Counted from the first letter of the stretch, positions 24,063-34,457 are shown. The stretch: 48,515 bases of DNA from Collimonas fungivorans (GCF_028292705.1 NZ_JAQGLV010000297.1:1-48515); one strand, 5' to 3'. Notes: generated from the sequence alone by a model not told the origin. Translations and numbers: made by a program.

Positions 24063-25591
24063 GCAGCGCCGCCTTTCATCGTGGCCCGCGCAGCCAGCGC
24101 CAGCGCAGTATGGTCGGCATCTAGAAACGGCAATTTCTTTCCTTTTATTTCCTGATAAGTTTCATGTCCTTTGCCCGCCAGCAAGACCACATCGGCCTTG
24201 GCCGCGTGGCGCACCGCCCACAAGATCGCTGCAGCGCGGTCTTCCAGCGCCTGCGCGGCCTGCGGCGCTTTCATCCCGGCCAGGATCTGGCCGATGATGA
24301 GGCTTGGCTCTTCGCTGCGTGGGTTGTCGCTGGTGACGATGACGTGATCTGCGAGTTCCGCCACGGCGCCCATCTGCGGCCGCTTGCCGGGATCGCGATC
24401 GCCGCCGCAACCGAATACGCACCACAGCTCGCCGTTGCGCTGCTGCGCTACTTGCCGCAGGGTATTCAATGTTTTGTCCAGCGCATCAGGAGTATGTGCA
24501 TAATCGATCACTATCAGCGGCGCGTCCTGGCCGCCGAACTGCTGCATTCGACCCGGCACGGCAACCAACAGTTCAATCGCATGCAGCGCAGCATCCCAGG
24601 CCGCGCCTTTAGCCAGCAGCACGCCGAGGATGCCCAGTGCATTGCTGACATTAAACTGCCCTACCAGCTGGGTCTTGACCAGCGCCGAACCGAAAGGCGA
24701 ATCGAGGTGGAACGCCGTGCCGGTCGCATTGGTGCGGATCGCCGAGGCGCGCAGCACCGGAACGCCGGCCGCGTCCACTTCCTCGCAGGTATAGCCGATC
24801 ACCGGAATCGCTGGTTGCTTCTGCTGCAAATGATCAATCAAGCGCAAGCCCATGGCGTCGTCGAGATTGATCACCGCCTGCTGCAATCCGGGCCAGTCGA
24901 ACAACATACGCTTGGCGGCTTCATAGTGCTGTTCGTCGCCGTGGTAGTCCAGGTGATCGCGCGTGAAATTGGTGAACAGGGCGATGTCGACATGCATGCC
25001 GTTCAGGCGCCCTTGTTCCAGCCCGATCGAGGAAGCTTCGATCGCCAGCGCCACTACTCCTTGCCGGCGCATGTTGCTCAGCGCCTGCTGCAACAGCAGT
25101 GCATCGGGCGTGGTGTTGCCGGTTTCCTCGAACTCGCCGCGCTCGCCTTGCGTATAGATTCCTGTGCCCAGGGTGCCGATCACGCCGGTCACCTGGCCCA
25201 GGTGCGACAGCGCATGGCCCAGCCATTGGGTGCAAGAGGTCTTGCCATTGGTGCCGGTGACGGCAACCACCAGCATGTCTTTGTCTGCCTGGTCGTAATA
25301 GCCGTGCGCGATCTGGCCGCTGAGCCGCTTGAGTCCGCTCACTGCGCGATGGGCGACGCGCCATGCCGTATCCCAGGCAAATTTTTCCTTCTCGTACAAC
25401 ACTGCGGACGCGCCGTTCTCCAGCGCCTGTGCAATATAGGCGCGGCCGTCCGCGGCATCGCCGGGATAGGCGAAAAACACGTCGCCGGCTTTCACCTTGC
25501 GCGAGTCAGACACCAGCTCCGCGCCGGCCGGGGCGACGCTGTCCAGCCACTGCTGGATTTCCGGCAATTGCTGTAGCTTAGGCTTTGTCAC
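24059..25591 (-). CDS. murE: UDP-MurNAc-L-alanyl-D-glutamate--2,6-diaminopimelate ligase
   Basis: VVAVTGTNGKTSCTQWL; DYAHTPDALDKTLNTLR; TSDNPRSEEP (Dap-recognition DNPR). Confidence 0.98.
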   Translation of the reverse strand: MTKPKLQQLPEIQQWLDSVAPAGAELVSDSRKVKAGDVFFAYPGDAADGRAYIAQALENGASAVLYEKEKFAWDTAWRVAHRAVSGLKRLSGQIAHGYYDQADKDMLVVAVTGTNGKTSCTQWLGHALSHLGQVTGVIGTLGTGIYTQGERGEFEETGNTTPDALLLQQALSNMRRQGVVALAIEASSIGLEQGRLNGMHVDIALFTNFTRDHLDYHGDEQHYEAAKRMLFDWPGLQQAVINLDDAMGLRLIDHLQQKQPAIPVIGYTCEEVDAAGVPVLRASAIRTNATGTAFHLDSPFGSALVKTQLVGQFNVSNALGILGVLLAKGAAWDAALHAIELLVAVPGRMQQFGGQDAPLIVIDYAHTPDALDKTLNTLRQVAQQRNGELWCVFGCGGDRDPGKRPQMGAVAELADHVIVTSDNPRSEEPSLIIGQILAGMKAPQAAQALEDRAAAILWAVRHAAKADVVLLAGKGHETYQEIKGKKLPFLDADHTALALAARATMKGGAA

Positions 25592-27369
25592 AAGCCCTCC
25601 TGCGGACCGTCGGTCGGGATGATGATGTCGGTGACGCTGGAATCGGGCGGCACGTTCAACGCCCGCAAGGCGTTTGCCGCAACCGTCGCGAACACCGGTG
25701 CCGCGACGTCGCCGCCAAAGTGCGAGCCGACGCTAGGCTCGTCCACCATGACCGCAATGATCAGGCGCGGATCGGAAGCCGGCGCAAACCCGACGAAATC
25801 GGCGATATATTTTTTGACGTATTTGCCGCCTTCGATCTTGTAGGCGGTGCCGGTCTTGCCGCCCACGCGGTAGCCTGGAACCTGCGCCTTAGGTGCGGTG
25901 CCGCCCGGCGCGGTAACCCGCTCCAGCATGGCGCGCATGGTCAGCGCGGTCTTTTCCGACACCACGCGCTGGCCGACCGGAGGTTCGCTGACCTTCTGGA
26001 ACGACAGCGGGATCAGGTCGCCGTTGCGGGCAAAGATCGTGTAGGCATGCGCCATCTGGATCAGCGATACCGAGATGCCGTGGCCGTAGCTCATGGTGGC
26101 CTGTTCGATAGGCCGCCACGATTTGAACGGACGCACGCGGCCGGCGACAGCACCGGGGAAGCCGAATTTCGGCTGCTGGCCAAGGCCGACCGTGGTGAAC
26201 ATCTCCCACATTTCCTCGGCCGGCATTTGCAGCGCGATCTTGGCGGTGCCGATATTCGACGACTTCTGGATGATCTGGGCGACGCTCATGTTCCACACCG
26301 GATGCGGATGGGAGTCGCCCACGGTCGCGGTGCCGATCGTCATCTTGTCGGGAACCTGGAACGTGGTGGTGGCCTGCACCCGGTTGGTGTCGAGCGCGAG
26401 CGCCACGGTAAACGGCTTGAGCGTCGAGCCCGGCTCGAAGGTGTCGGTCATGACGCGGTTGCGCAGCTGCGCGCCGGTCAGCACCGAGCGGTCGTTCGGG
26501 TTGTAGCTGGGCAGGTTGGCCAGCGCCAGCACTTCGCCGGTCTTGGCGTCGACCACCACGATGCCGCCGGCCTTGGCCTTGCTCTTGGCCACCGCTTCTT
26601 TCAGCTGGGTAAACGCGATGTACTGGATCTTGCTGTCGATCGACAGCACCAGGTCCTTGCCGTCATGCGGTTCCTTGACCGCCTCGATATCCTCGACGAT
26701 GCGGCCGAGCCGGTCCTTGATCACGCGCCGGCTGCCGGTGGTGCCAGCCAGGTTTTTCTGTTGCGACAGCTCCATGCCGTCCTGGCCGGCATCTTCCACA
26801 TTGGTGAAACCGACCACGTGCGCCATCACCTCGCCTTCCGGGTAGAAGCGCTTGTATTCCTTGCGGGTCTCGATGCCGTCGATGCCAAGCTTGATGATCT
26901 GGTCCGACACATCTTGCTCGACCTGGCGCTTGAGGTAGACGAAATTGCGGTCGGAATCGAGTTTCTTGCTGAGTTCGGCATAGCTCATGTCGAGCAGCTT
27001 CGCCAAGGCCTGCAGCTTCTCTTTCGGCGCCGCCTGCACATCCTCAGGAATGGCCCAGATCGCCTTCACCGGCACTGACGACGCCAGTACCTGGCCGTTG
27101 CGGTCGGTGATCTTGCCACGCGTGGCCGGCAGCTCCAGCGTGCGCGCATAGCGCGACGCACCCTGCTTTTGCAGGAAGTCGGTGGAAATCCCTTGCAGCC
27201 ACAATGCCCGCACAATCAGCGCCAGGAACGCGGCGAACATGGCGAACAGCACCACCCGCGAGCGCCAGACAGGCAGCTTGACCTTGAGCATCGGGCTGGC
27301 CGAAAACGGCACTCCCTTGCCGGCGGCAATCCGTCCTGCGTGGGAGCTGCGCGGGGGATTGCGCGTCAT
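25588..27369 (-). CDS. ftsI: Peptidoglycan D,D-transpeptidase FtsI (PBP3)
   Basis: FEPGSTLKPFTVALAL (SxxK), SSNIGTAKIAL (SxN), VGGKTGTAYKIEGG (KTG). Confidence 0.98.
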   Translation of the reverse strand: MTRNPPRSSHAGRIAAGKGVPFSASPMLKVKLPVWRSRVVLFAMFAAFLALIVRALWLQGISTDFLQKQGASRYARTLELPATRGKITDRNGQVLASSVPVKAIWAIPEDVQAAPKEKLQALAKLLDMSYAELSKKLDSDRNFVYLKRQVEQDVSDQIIKLGIDGIETRKEYKRFYPEGEVMAHVVGFTNVEDAGQDGMELSQQKNLAGTTGSRRVIKDRLGRIVEDIEAVKEPHDGKDLVLSIDSKIQYIAFTQLKEAVAKSKAKAGGIVVVDAKTGEVLALANLPSYNPNDRSVLTGAQLRNRVMTDTFEPGSTLKPFTVALALDTNRVQATTTFQVPDKMTIGTATVGDSHPHPVWNMSVAQIIQKSSNIGTAKIALQMPAEEMWEMFTTVGLGQQPKFGFPGAVAGRVRPFKSWRPIEQATMSYGHGISVSLIQMAHAYTIFARNGDLIPLSFQKVSEPPVGQRVVSEKTALTMRAMLERVTAPGGTAPKAQVPGYRVGGKTGTAYKIEGGKYVKKYIADFVGFAPASDPRLIIAVMVDEPSVGSHFGGDVAAPVFATVAANALRALNVPPDSSVTDIIIPTDGPQEGL

Positions 27370-27638
27370 TTTTCCCCCACCGTCAGATATTGGGTGCGGG
27401 CAGCGGTCAGCGGCACCATGTTCAGGTCGCGCGTGGCGCTGGCTTCAATCCTGGCGTTCTTGCCCAGCGTCGACTGGTCGAGCTGCAACTGGGCCCATTC
27501 GATATCGAGCTGGCGCGACTGGCTGGCCGCCCGTTCCAGCTCGATGAACAGCTGGCGCGCCTGGTACTGCGCGTTGACCAGCGCCAGTGCGCACAACACC
27601 AGCGCCAGCGCCAGGACAAAATTGAGGCGCCCGCTCAC
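27366..27638 (-). CDS. ftsL: Cell division protein FtsL
   Basis: 90 aa bitopic protein between rsmH and fts[52 protein letters not shown]. Confidence 0.93.
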   Translation of the reverse strand: MSGRLNFVLALALVLCALALVNAQYQARQLFIELERAASQSRQLDIEWAQLQLDQSTLGKNARIEASATRDLNMVPLTAARTQYLTVGEK

Positions 27639-28609
27639 GGCTGGACTCCGGCAGGCAGGGTAGTGGCCAGGCGCTCGCCGACCCGCATGATGGCGGAACG
27701 CGCGCGTGGATTGTCGGCCACTTCGGTATCGGATGGCTTGACCCGTGCCACCAGCTTCAATTCCGGCTGCGGCAGGTCAACGGCGCGAATCGGCAGGCGA
27801 CGGTCGGGCTGCGGCAGCCTGGCTTTGGAAGCCATGAACTGCTTGACGATCCGATCTTCCAGCGAATGAAAGCTGATCACGACTAATCTCCCTTGCTGGG
27901 CCATCTGCCGAAATGCCTGATCCAGTACTATCTCGAGTTCTTCAAGCTCTTGATTGATGAAAATCCGTATAGCCTGAAAGGTACGAGTGGCCGGGTCTTT
28001 GCCTTTCTCACGGGTCTTGACGGCGTTTGCCACGATCTGGGCAAGCTGTCGTGTGCCAGTAATGGGCTGGACTGTCCGGCCAGCAACAATCGCCTTTGCA
28101 ATCTGAACAGCAAACCGTTCTTCCCCATAATCACGTACCACCTTTCCGATTGTTTGTTCATCTGCGACTGCCAGCCAGGCCGCTGCCGACATGCCGCGCG
28201 TCGTATCCATGCGCATGTCGAGCGGGCCGTCGGCGCGGAAACTGAATCCGCGGCTGGCGTCGTCCACCTGCGGCGACGAGATGCCCAGGTCCAGCAACAC
28301 CCCGTCGACTTGTTGAATGCCTCTTTCCTGCAATGCCTGCGCCATCGTCGCAAAGCTGTCGTGCACGATCTCGAAACGCGGATCGGCTATCTCGGCCGCA
28401 GTAGCGATCGCCTGCGGATCCTTGTCGAAAGCAATCAGGCGGCCGCGCGGCCCCAGGCTCTGCAGGATCTTGCGGCTATGGCCGCCACGCCCGAAAGTGC
28501 CGTCGACATAAATGCCGTCCGCACGCGTACCGGTAATCGCCAACGCACTGACAGCCTCATCCAATAACACGGTGCGGTGCTGGAACTCGGGCACCACTGG
28601 TTCACTCAT
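27635..28609 (-). CDS. rsmH: 16S rRNA m4C1402 methyltransferase RsmH
   Basis: [61 protein letters not shown]. Confidence 0.98.
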   Translation of the reverse strand: MSEPVVPEFQHRTVLLDEAVSALAITGTRADGIYVDGTFGRGGHSRKILQSLGPRGRLIAFDKDPQAIATAAEIADPRFEIVHDSFATMAQALQERGIQQVDGVLLDLGISSPQVDDASRGFSFRADGPLDMRMDTTRGMSAAAWLAVADEQTIGKVVRDYGEERFAVQIAKAIVAGRTVQPITGTRQLAQIVANAVKTREKGKDPATRTFQAIRIFINQELEELEIVLDQAFRQMAQQGRLVVISFHSLEDRIVKQFMASKARLPQPDRRLPIRAVDLPQPELKLVARVKPSDTEVADNPRARSAIMRVGERLATTLPAGVQP

Positions 28610-28619
28610 GGCAGGCCCG

Positions 28620-29048
28620 TCAGAACGAAAAATTGCTTAACACTTCGGGCATGCCAGCCGCAACTGCTTGCGACTCGCTCTCGGCCAGCTTGGCCGCATC
28701 CCAAATCTCGAAATGGCTTCCCATGCCCAGCAGCATCACCTCGCGCGTCAGGCCGACGGCCGAACGCAGCTCAGGCGCCACCAGGATCCGGCCGGCCGAA
28801 TCCAGCTCGACGTCGGAGGCATTGCCCAGGAAAATCCGCTGCCAGGCGCGCGCCGACATCGGCCAAGCCGCGATCTGTTCGCGGTGGCTTTCCCAGGTCG
28901 GGCGCGGAAACAGCAGCAGGCAGCCGTGCGGGTGCTTGGTCAGCGTCAAGCGCCCCTCGCACTGGACGGTGAGCGCGTCACGATGCTTGGACGGCACTGC
29001 CATCCGCCCTTTCGCATCGAGATTTAATGCTGACGCACCCTGAAACAC
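28620..29048 (-). CDS. mraZ: Transcriptional regulator MraZ
   Basis: [43 protein letters not shown]; first gene of dcw cluster. Confidence 0.97.
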   Translation of the reverse strand: MFQGASALNLDAKGRMAVPSKHRDALTVQCEGRLTLTKHPHGCLLLFPRPTWESHREQIAAWPMSARAWQRIFLGNASDVELDSAGRILVAPELRSAVGLTREVMLLGMGSHFEIWDAAKLAESESQAVAAGMPEVLSNFSF

Positions 29049-29103
29049 CGCACACGCTCCTTAATTTAATCTTGAAAAAATTCTCTGGCGGCATGTAAAA
29101 ATG

Positions 29104-29138
29104 CCCCACAAAAAAACACTTTTCCACACTTCCACCCA
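29104..29138 (-). promoter_or_regulatory. Candidate MraZ-box array (four units at exact 10-bp period)
   Basis: - strand TGGGTggaagTGTGGaaaagTGTTTttttgTGGGG; outer units match the TGGGN MraZ box, inner units are degenerate. Confidence 0.6.
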
Positions 29139-29166
29139 CTTTAGAGGATGCACTATTCTAGGTCAA
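29138..29166 (-). promoter_or_regulatory. Predicted sigma70-type promoter for mraZ/dcw cluster
   Basis: - strand TTGACC (29161-29166), 17 nt spacer, TAAAGT (29138-29143). Confidence 0.6.
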
Positions 29167-29538
29167 GCCATTTAGCTGCCGGCAATTGCAAAATACTCGA
29201 GTAAAGTCAATGACTTAGCGCGGGTATCTAACAATCGACCGAGAATGTTCTTACATTGAATTACTAAATAAATGAAGGACTTAGCGCGACATGTAAATGT
29301 CAGCTCTTAGATATACACATGTGTTTGCCACGATTTTGCCGAAACAAAGGTTCACAATTGAACGAGCCTTCCTACATGCAAAATGAGACAAATCGCAGAT
29401 AAAGCGGGGAGTAGGCGGCTTGATAGCGCGCAATGAACTGCTGCAGATGACGGAATAGAATGAAACCCTGCTGTAACAACAGAAACCAACCTCGAACAAT
29501 GCACCACAATCGGGAACACAGCGGACACCGATAGCGGC

Positions 29539-30081
29539 TCAACCTACCAGCCGGCCGCCGCGCACCCGCAAACCCTTTTTCGCAAGATCCGGCGCCAGCG
29601 CACTCAGGTGCGCCAGCGCGTCGCCGCTGTGAGCATGGCAGATCGCTACCGCCAGCGCATCGGCGGCGTCGGTGCCCGGCAAGCCGGGCAACTGCAGCAG
29701 CCGCTGCACCATGTCCTGCACTTGCTGCTTTTGCGCCTTGCCATGGCCGGCCACCGCCTGCTTGATCTGCAGCGCGGTATATTCAGCTACCGGCAAATCC
29801 GCGCTGACCAAAGCGCAAATCGCCGCGCCGCGGGCTTGCCCGAGCAGCAGCGTCGATTGCGGATTGACGTTGACGAAGACTTTTTCGATCGCCGAACAAT
29901 CCGGCGCATAGGTGCGGATGACCTCCGAAACGCTGGCCAGGATCACCTTCAGGCGCTGCGGCAGATCGGCGTCCGGGGTCTTGATGGTGCCCGACGCGAT
30001 ATAGCTGAGCTTGTTGCCCTGCTTGTCGATGACGCCAAAACCGGTGGTCCGCAGACCGGGGTCGATACCGAGGATTTTCAT
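29539..30081 (-). CDS. ruvC: Crossover junction endodeoxyribonuclease RuvC
   Basis: [54 protein letters not shown]. Confidence 0.98.
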   Translation of the reverse strand: MKILGIDPGLRTTGFGVIDKQGNKLSYIASGTIKTPDADLPQRLKVILASVSEVIRTYAPDCSAIEKVFVNVNPQSTLLLGQARGAAICALVSADLPVAEYTALQIKQAVAGHGKAQKQQVQDMVQRLLQLPGLPGTDAADALAVAICHAHSGDALAHLSALAPDLAKKGLRVRGGRLVG

Positions 30082-30118
30082 ATAACCAGACGATGACCGA
30101 AGCGCCGGTCGCTGCTAC

Positions 30119-31696
30119 TTAGTGACGGAAGTGGCGGGTGCCGGTGAGCAGCATGACCACGCCATGTTCGTCGGCCGCATCGATCACTTCCTGGTCGCGC
30201 ATCGAACCGCCCGGCTGCACCACGCAAGTGGCACCGGCGTCGACCACCACATCCAGGCCGTCGCGGAACGGGAAAAACGCATCCGAAGCCACCGCCGAAC
30301 CGACCAGCGACAAACCTGCATTCTGCGCCTTGATCGAAGCGATGCGGGCGGAATCGACCCGGCTCATCTGGCCGGCGCCGACGCCCAGCGTCATGCCGTT
30401 ACCGCAAAACACGATAGCGTTCGACTTGACGAACTTGGCGACGCGCCAGGCAAACATCAGGTCCTGCAGCTGCTGCTGGGTCGGCTGCTTCTTGCTCACC
30501 ACTTTCAGCTCGCTCAGGGCGACGTTGCGCGCATCCGGCGATTGCACCAGCAAACCGCCGCCGACGCGTTTGAAATCGTGCTGGTTGATGGCCGCATTTG
30601 CCCCATTGACCAAGGGGATTTCCAGCAAGCGTACATTCTGCTTGGCGGCGAACACCTGCTTGACTTGCTCAGTAAAGGACGGTGCGATGATCACTTCAAC
30701 GAACTGCTTGGCGACTGCCTCAGCCGCGTTGCCGTCAAGCTCCTGGTTAAAGGCAATGATGCCGCCAAAAGCCGAAGTCGGATCGGTCTGCAACGCCTTG
30801 CTATACGCTTCCAGCGGATTGTTGCCGATCGCGACGCCGCAAGGATTGGCGTGCTTGATGATGACGCAGGCGGTTTCGCTGAAAGTCTTGACGCATTCCC
30901 AGGCCGCATCGGCATCGGCGATATTGTTGTAAGACAGTTCCTTGCCTTGCAGCTGTCTGTAATTAGCCAGCGCGCCTTCGACATGACGGGTATCGCGGTA
31001 AAACGCCGCCGACTGGTGCGGATTCTCGCCGTAACGCATTTCCTGCACTTTTTCGAAATGCAGGTTCAGTGTCTCCGGATAGGCGCTGCGGGTAGCGTGC
31101 TGCTTGTCTTCGCCCAGCGACGTGAAATAGTTGGTGATGGCGCCATCGTACTGGGCGGTATGGGCGAACACCTTCTTCGCCAAAGCAAACTTGGTGCCGT
31201 AGCCGACTTCACCGTCGTGCGCCTTCAGCTCGGCCAGCACGCCGGCGTAATCGCTGGGATCGCACAGCACAATCACATCCTTATGGTTCTTGGCCGACGA
31301 GCGCAGCATGGCCGGGCCGCCGATGTCGATATTCTCGATCGCATCCTCCAGCGAACACTGCTCCTTGGCGATGGTCTGCTGGAACGGGTAGAGATTGACC
31401 ACCACCATGTCGATCAGCGGGATCTGGTGCTGCGCCAGGGCCGCGACATGCTCAGGGAAATCGCGGCGCGCCAGGATGCCGCCGTGCACTTTCGGATGCA
31501 GGGTCTTGACGCGGCCATCGAGCATTTCCGGGAAGCCGGTGTAATCCGCCACTTCGGTGACCTTGATGCCGTTATCGGCCAGCAGCTTGGCGGTGCCGCC
31601 CGTCGACAGAATATTCACGCCCAGCGCCGACAACTCTTTTGCGAAATCAAGTATCCCGGTTTTGTCGGATACGGAAATGAGGGCTTGTTTAATCAT
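30119..31696 (-). CDS. purH: Bifunctional AICAR transformylase / IMP cyclohydrolase
   Basis: [35 protein letters not shown]-type motif; [22 protein letters not shown]. Confidence 0.99.
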   Translation of the reverse strand: MIKQALISVSDKTGILDFAKELSALGVNILSTGGTAKLLADNGIKVTEVADYTGFPEMLDGRVKTLHPKVHGGILARRDFPEHVAALAQHQIPLIDMVVVNLYPFQQTIAKEQCSLEDAIENIDIGGPAMLRSSAKNHKDVIVLCDPSDYAGVLAELKAHDGEVGYGTKFALAKKVFAHTAQYDGAITNYFTSLGEDKQHATRSAYPETLNLHFEKVQEMRYGENPHQSAAFYRDTRHVEGALANYRQLQGKELSYNNIADADAAWECVKTFSETACVIIKHANPCGVAIGNNPLEAYSKALQTDPTSAFGGIIAFNQELDGNAAEAVAKQFVEVIIAPSFTEQVKQVFAAKQNVRLLEIPLVNGANAAINQHDFKRVGGGLLVQSPDARNVALSELKVVSKKQPTQQQLQDLMFAWRVAKFVKSNAIVFCGNGMTLGVGAGQMSRVDSARIASIKAQNAGLSLVGSAVASDAFFPFRDGLDVVVDAGATCVVQPGGSMRDQEVIDAADEHGVVMLLTGTRHFRH

Positions 31697-31823
31697 GATG
31701 AAAACTCTGGAAGGGAAGGAAAACGGATAAATACATCATTGGCGGGAAACACTGCCTCCTTGGGCGAGGACGGCAGCTTGCTGTCAGTTTCTGGCTTGGC
31801 GCCGCTGATCCTTGGACTGCCTG

Positions 31824-32057
31824 CTACAAAAGACCGTGCTGCTGCAATTTCTTGCGCAGGGTGTTGCGATTGATGCCCAGCATTTCCGCCGCATGCGACT
31901 GGTTGCCTTCGGCGCGCGCGATCACGGCTTCCAGCACCGGCTTTTCGACCGTGGAAATCACCATGTCATACACATTCGACGGCGGCTGCTCGCCCAGGTC
32001 CTTGAAATATTTTTCAAGGCTTTGCTTCACCACGTCTTGGATACTTTCTTTGCTCAT
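31824..32057 (-). CDS. fis: Fis-family nucleoid-associated DNA-binding protein
   Basis: 77 aa; EGNQSHAAEMLGINRNTLRKKLQQHGLL HTH; dusB-fis linkage. Confidence 0.96.
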   Translation of the reverse strand: MSKESIQDVVKQSLEKYFKDLGEQPPSNVYDMVISTVEKPVLEAVIARAEGNQSHAAEMLGINRNTLRKKLQQHGLL

Positions 32058-32178
32058 TCTTTTTTACTGTTCTTTTTTTAGGATTCAGGCAATTCCATCA
32101 GCGTTCGGTCTATGGCGTCATGCTCACCTGATGCCCGCCTGCCGGGAAATTCCTGATTCTGTTTCTTGTTGATCTGAT

Positions 32179-33225
32179 TCAGGCCGCCAGCATCTGCTCG
32201 GCCACACCGTATTGTAACCGCTCCCCAAACGCAAACTGCGATTCGAAGAAGCTATTTACTGCGGCCAGCTGCTGGCCGCAATCTTCCAGCAGGTTCATGC
32301 GTTGCCGAAATGCCTCGCCGCCGGGCAAATCGCGCACATACCAGCCGATATGCTTGCGGGCGGTGCGCACCCCCAGGTAATCGCCATAAAATCCGTAATG
32401 CGCCCGCAGGTGTTCATCCATCAGCTGTTGCACTTCCGTCACCAGCGGCGCCGGCAAATATTCTCCGGTGCGCAAATAGTGCTCGATCTCGCGGAAAATC
32501 CATGGCCGGCCCTGCGCTGCGCGCCCCACCATGATGGCGTCGGCCTTGGTGTACTCCAGCACTTGCCGTGCTTTTTCGGGCGTCGTGATGTCGCCGTTGG
32601 CCACCACCGGGATCGTGACCGCTGCCTTGACCGCGGCAATGGTCTGGTATTCGGCATCGCCGCTATAGCCGTCCGCGCGCGTGCGGCCATGCAAGGTCAG
32701 CATGGCGATGCCGCTGGCTTGCGCCAGCCGCGCGATATTCAAGGCGTTCTTGTTGAGGCGGTCCCAGCCGGTGCGGAATTTCAGCGTGACCGGCACGTCG
32801 ACCGCGTTCACCACCGTTTCCAGGATCTTCGCCACCAGTTGCTCATTTTGCAACAAAGCCGAGCCACACCAGCTGTTGCACACTTTCTTGACTGGGCACC
32901 CCATGTTGATGTCGATGATTTGCGCACCGTGGTCGACATTGTATTTTGCGCACTCTGCCAGCATCAGCGGATCGGCGCCGGCGATCTGCACCGCCCGCGG
33001 CTCCATCTCGCCATCGTGGTTGATGCGGCGCGAGGTCTTCTCGGTCTGCCACAAGCGTGGATTGGAGGCCGCCATTTCCGACACCGCATAGCCGGCGCCC
33101 AGCTCTTTGCAGAGCTGCCGGAACGGTCTGTCCGTGACGCCCGCCATGGGCGCCACAAAGACGTTGTTACGTAGGAAATAAGGGCCAATATTCACGACGG
33201 CGTCACTGACTCGAGATGGAATCAC
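32179..33225 (-). CDS. dusB: tRNA-dihydrouridine synthase B (likely GTG start)
   Basis: FVAPMAGVTDRPFRQLCKELGAGYAVSEM; DINMGCPVKKVCNSWCGSALLQNE; VANGDITTPEKA. Confidence 0.97.
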   Translation of the reverse strand: MIPSRVSDAVVNIGPYFLRNNVFVAPMAGVTDRPFRQLCKELGAGYAVSEMAASNPRLWQTEKTSRRINHDGEMEPRAVQIAGADPLMLAECAKYNVDHGAQIIDINMGCPVKKVCNSWCGSALLQNEQLVAKILETVVNAVDVPVTLKFRTGWDRLNKNALNIARLAQASGIAMLTLHGRTRADGYSGDAEYQTIAAVKAAVTIPVVANGDITTPEKARQVLEYTKADAIMVGRAAQGRPWIFREIEHYLRTGEYLPAPLVTEVQQLMDEHLRAHYGFYGDYLGVRTARKHIGWYVRDLPGGEAFRQRMNLLEDCGQQLAAVNSFFESQFAFGERLQYGVAEQMLAA

Positions 33226-33280
33226 AAGGGGAAAGGCGTCATTTTATCCCGATTGCCAAGGCAAGCGGGGTTTTGCGCAA

Positions 33281-34417
33281 TCAAAGTTCGTCTTCGGCCG
33301 AGGTGCTGGAGCTGCGCAGATGCTGGGTGGCGTAGTGGATCAGCTCATCCAGGCCGCGGCCGTCGGCGCCGTAAGTGGCCACTCCTATCGACAACGCGAG
33401 CCGGATCGACCAGTTTTCGATGTTGACCGGATGGTGCTTGAAATGGCCGAGGAAAGTCTCGGCCAGGTTATCGGCATCGACTGTGTCGGTAGCCGGCAAC
33501 ACATACAGGAATTCGGTGGCGTTCCAGCGTCCGCCGCTGTCGGTCTTGCGCAGCTGCGCGCCGGTATCCTTGGCGAACGCCGCCAGGATATTGTCGGCCA
33601 CCGCCCAGCCGTACAGGTCGTTGATCTTGTGGAAATCGTCCAGCTGGCAATACAAGATGGACAACGGCGACTCGTCGATAACGGTGGCGGCCACCGCTTC
33701 TTCATAGACGTGCACGATACGGCGCCGGGTCAGCAAGCCGGTCAGCGAATCAAGCTGCGCCTGGCGCGTGAGCAGGTGCGACAGGTTGGACTGCTTCCAG
33801 ATCACTTCGCAGACATGGCCGAAAGCCTGGAACGAGGCAAACCCGGTTTCCGAAAAATAATCTTCGCTGTCGGCGTAAAACACCATCATGCCGTGCATGC
33901 GGGCTTTTTCCGAACGCAGCGGTATGGCCAGCGCGGCCTTGGCCGAGCAACGCTCGGGGTGCGCTTGCCACGGGGTAAACAGGGCATGGAAATCGCTGTC
34001 GTGGCCAGCCTCCCAATCGGCGACCTGGGCAAACGGCGCAACGTAGTCGAAACAATCCTTGGCCAGTTGCCAGTTATCCGACTCGCCCAGCGCCTTGCCG
34101 ACAATCGCCGCCGGCTTGATGGTCGCTTCCGAATCGTCCTGGCAGAAACCTACCCACACCAGCCGGATATGCGGACTGGCAGGCAGGATCATCTGGCACA
34201 GGCGCTTGACGCTTTCGCGGCCGCTATAGGCCTGGGGCAGAGTTTGCAGCAGCTGATGCAATACGCCGACCAGCGCCAGCTGCTCATCGTTCAGCGCCGG
34301 CGCCGGTGTTGTCGTGGCGGGCGCACTCTGTTTCCCCGCGGCCGCATCAACCACTTCGGCCAACGGCACAGGATCAGCGGCACGCTGAGCCCAGGAGGGA
34401 AAGAGATTAAGTTTCAT
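33281..34417 (-). CDS. GAF-like + degenerate GGDEF domain protein; predicted catalytically inactive, I-site retained
   Basis: DSLTGLLTRRRIVHVYEEA, LDDFHKINDLYGWAVADNIL give the GGDEF fold; active-site motif reads NATEF (33509-33523); RKTD (33539-33550) exactly five residues upstream; GAF assignment of N-terminal half is inferred. Confidence 0.85.
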   Translation of the reverse strand: MKLNLFPSWAQRAADPVPLAEVVDAAAGKQSAPATTTPAPALNDEQLALVGVLHQLLQTLPQAYSGRESVKRLCQMILPASPHIRLVWVGFCQDDSEATIKPAAIVGKALGESDNWQLAKDCFDYVAPFAQVADWEAGHDSDFHALFTPWQAHPERCSAKAALAIPLRSEKARMHGMMVFYADSEDYFSETGFASFQAFGHVCEVIWKQSNLSHLLTRQAQLDSLTGLLTRRRIVHVYEEAVAATVIDESPLSILYCQLDDFHKINDLYGWAVADNILAAFAKDTGAQLRKTDSGGRWNATEFLYVLPATDTVDADNLAETFLGHFKHHPVNIENWSIRLALSIGVATYGADGRGLDELIHYATQHLRSSSTSAEDEL

Positions 34418-34443
34418 GCTGGCAGTCCCGCTGTTGTTTTAAT

Positions 34444-34457
34444 TCTTGCTAGCAAGA
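34444..34457. promoter_or_regulatory. 14-bp perfect palindrome TCTTGCTAGCAAGA upstream of the degenerate GGDEF gene (candidate operator)
   Basis: Perfect inverted repeat 27 bp upstream of the start codon at 34417. Confidence 0.35.

Noticed and set aside
29281-29499. 72-aa - strand ORF in the ruvC-mraZ spacer
   Set aside because: Cys/Ser/Ile-rich, no ribosome-binding site noticed, no motif; more likely chance in AT-rich non-coding DNA.
30122-31873. 583-aa + strand ORF antisense to purH
   Set aside because: Antisense artefact; purH is full length with clear motifs.
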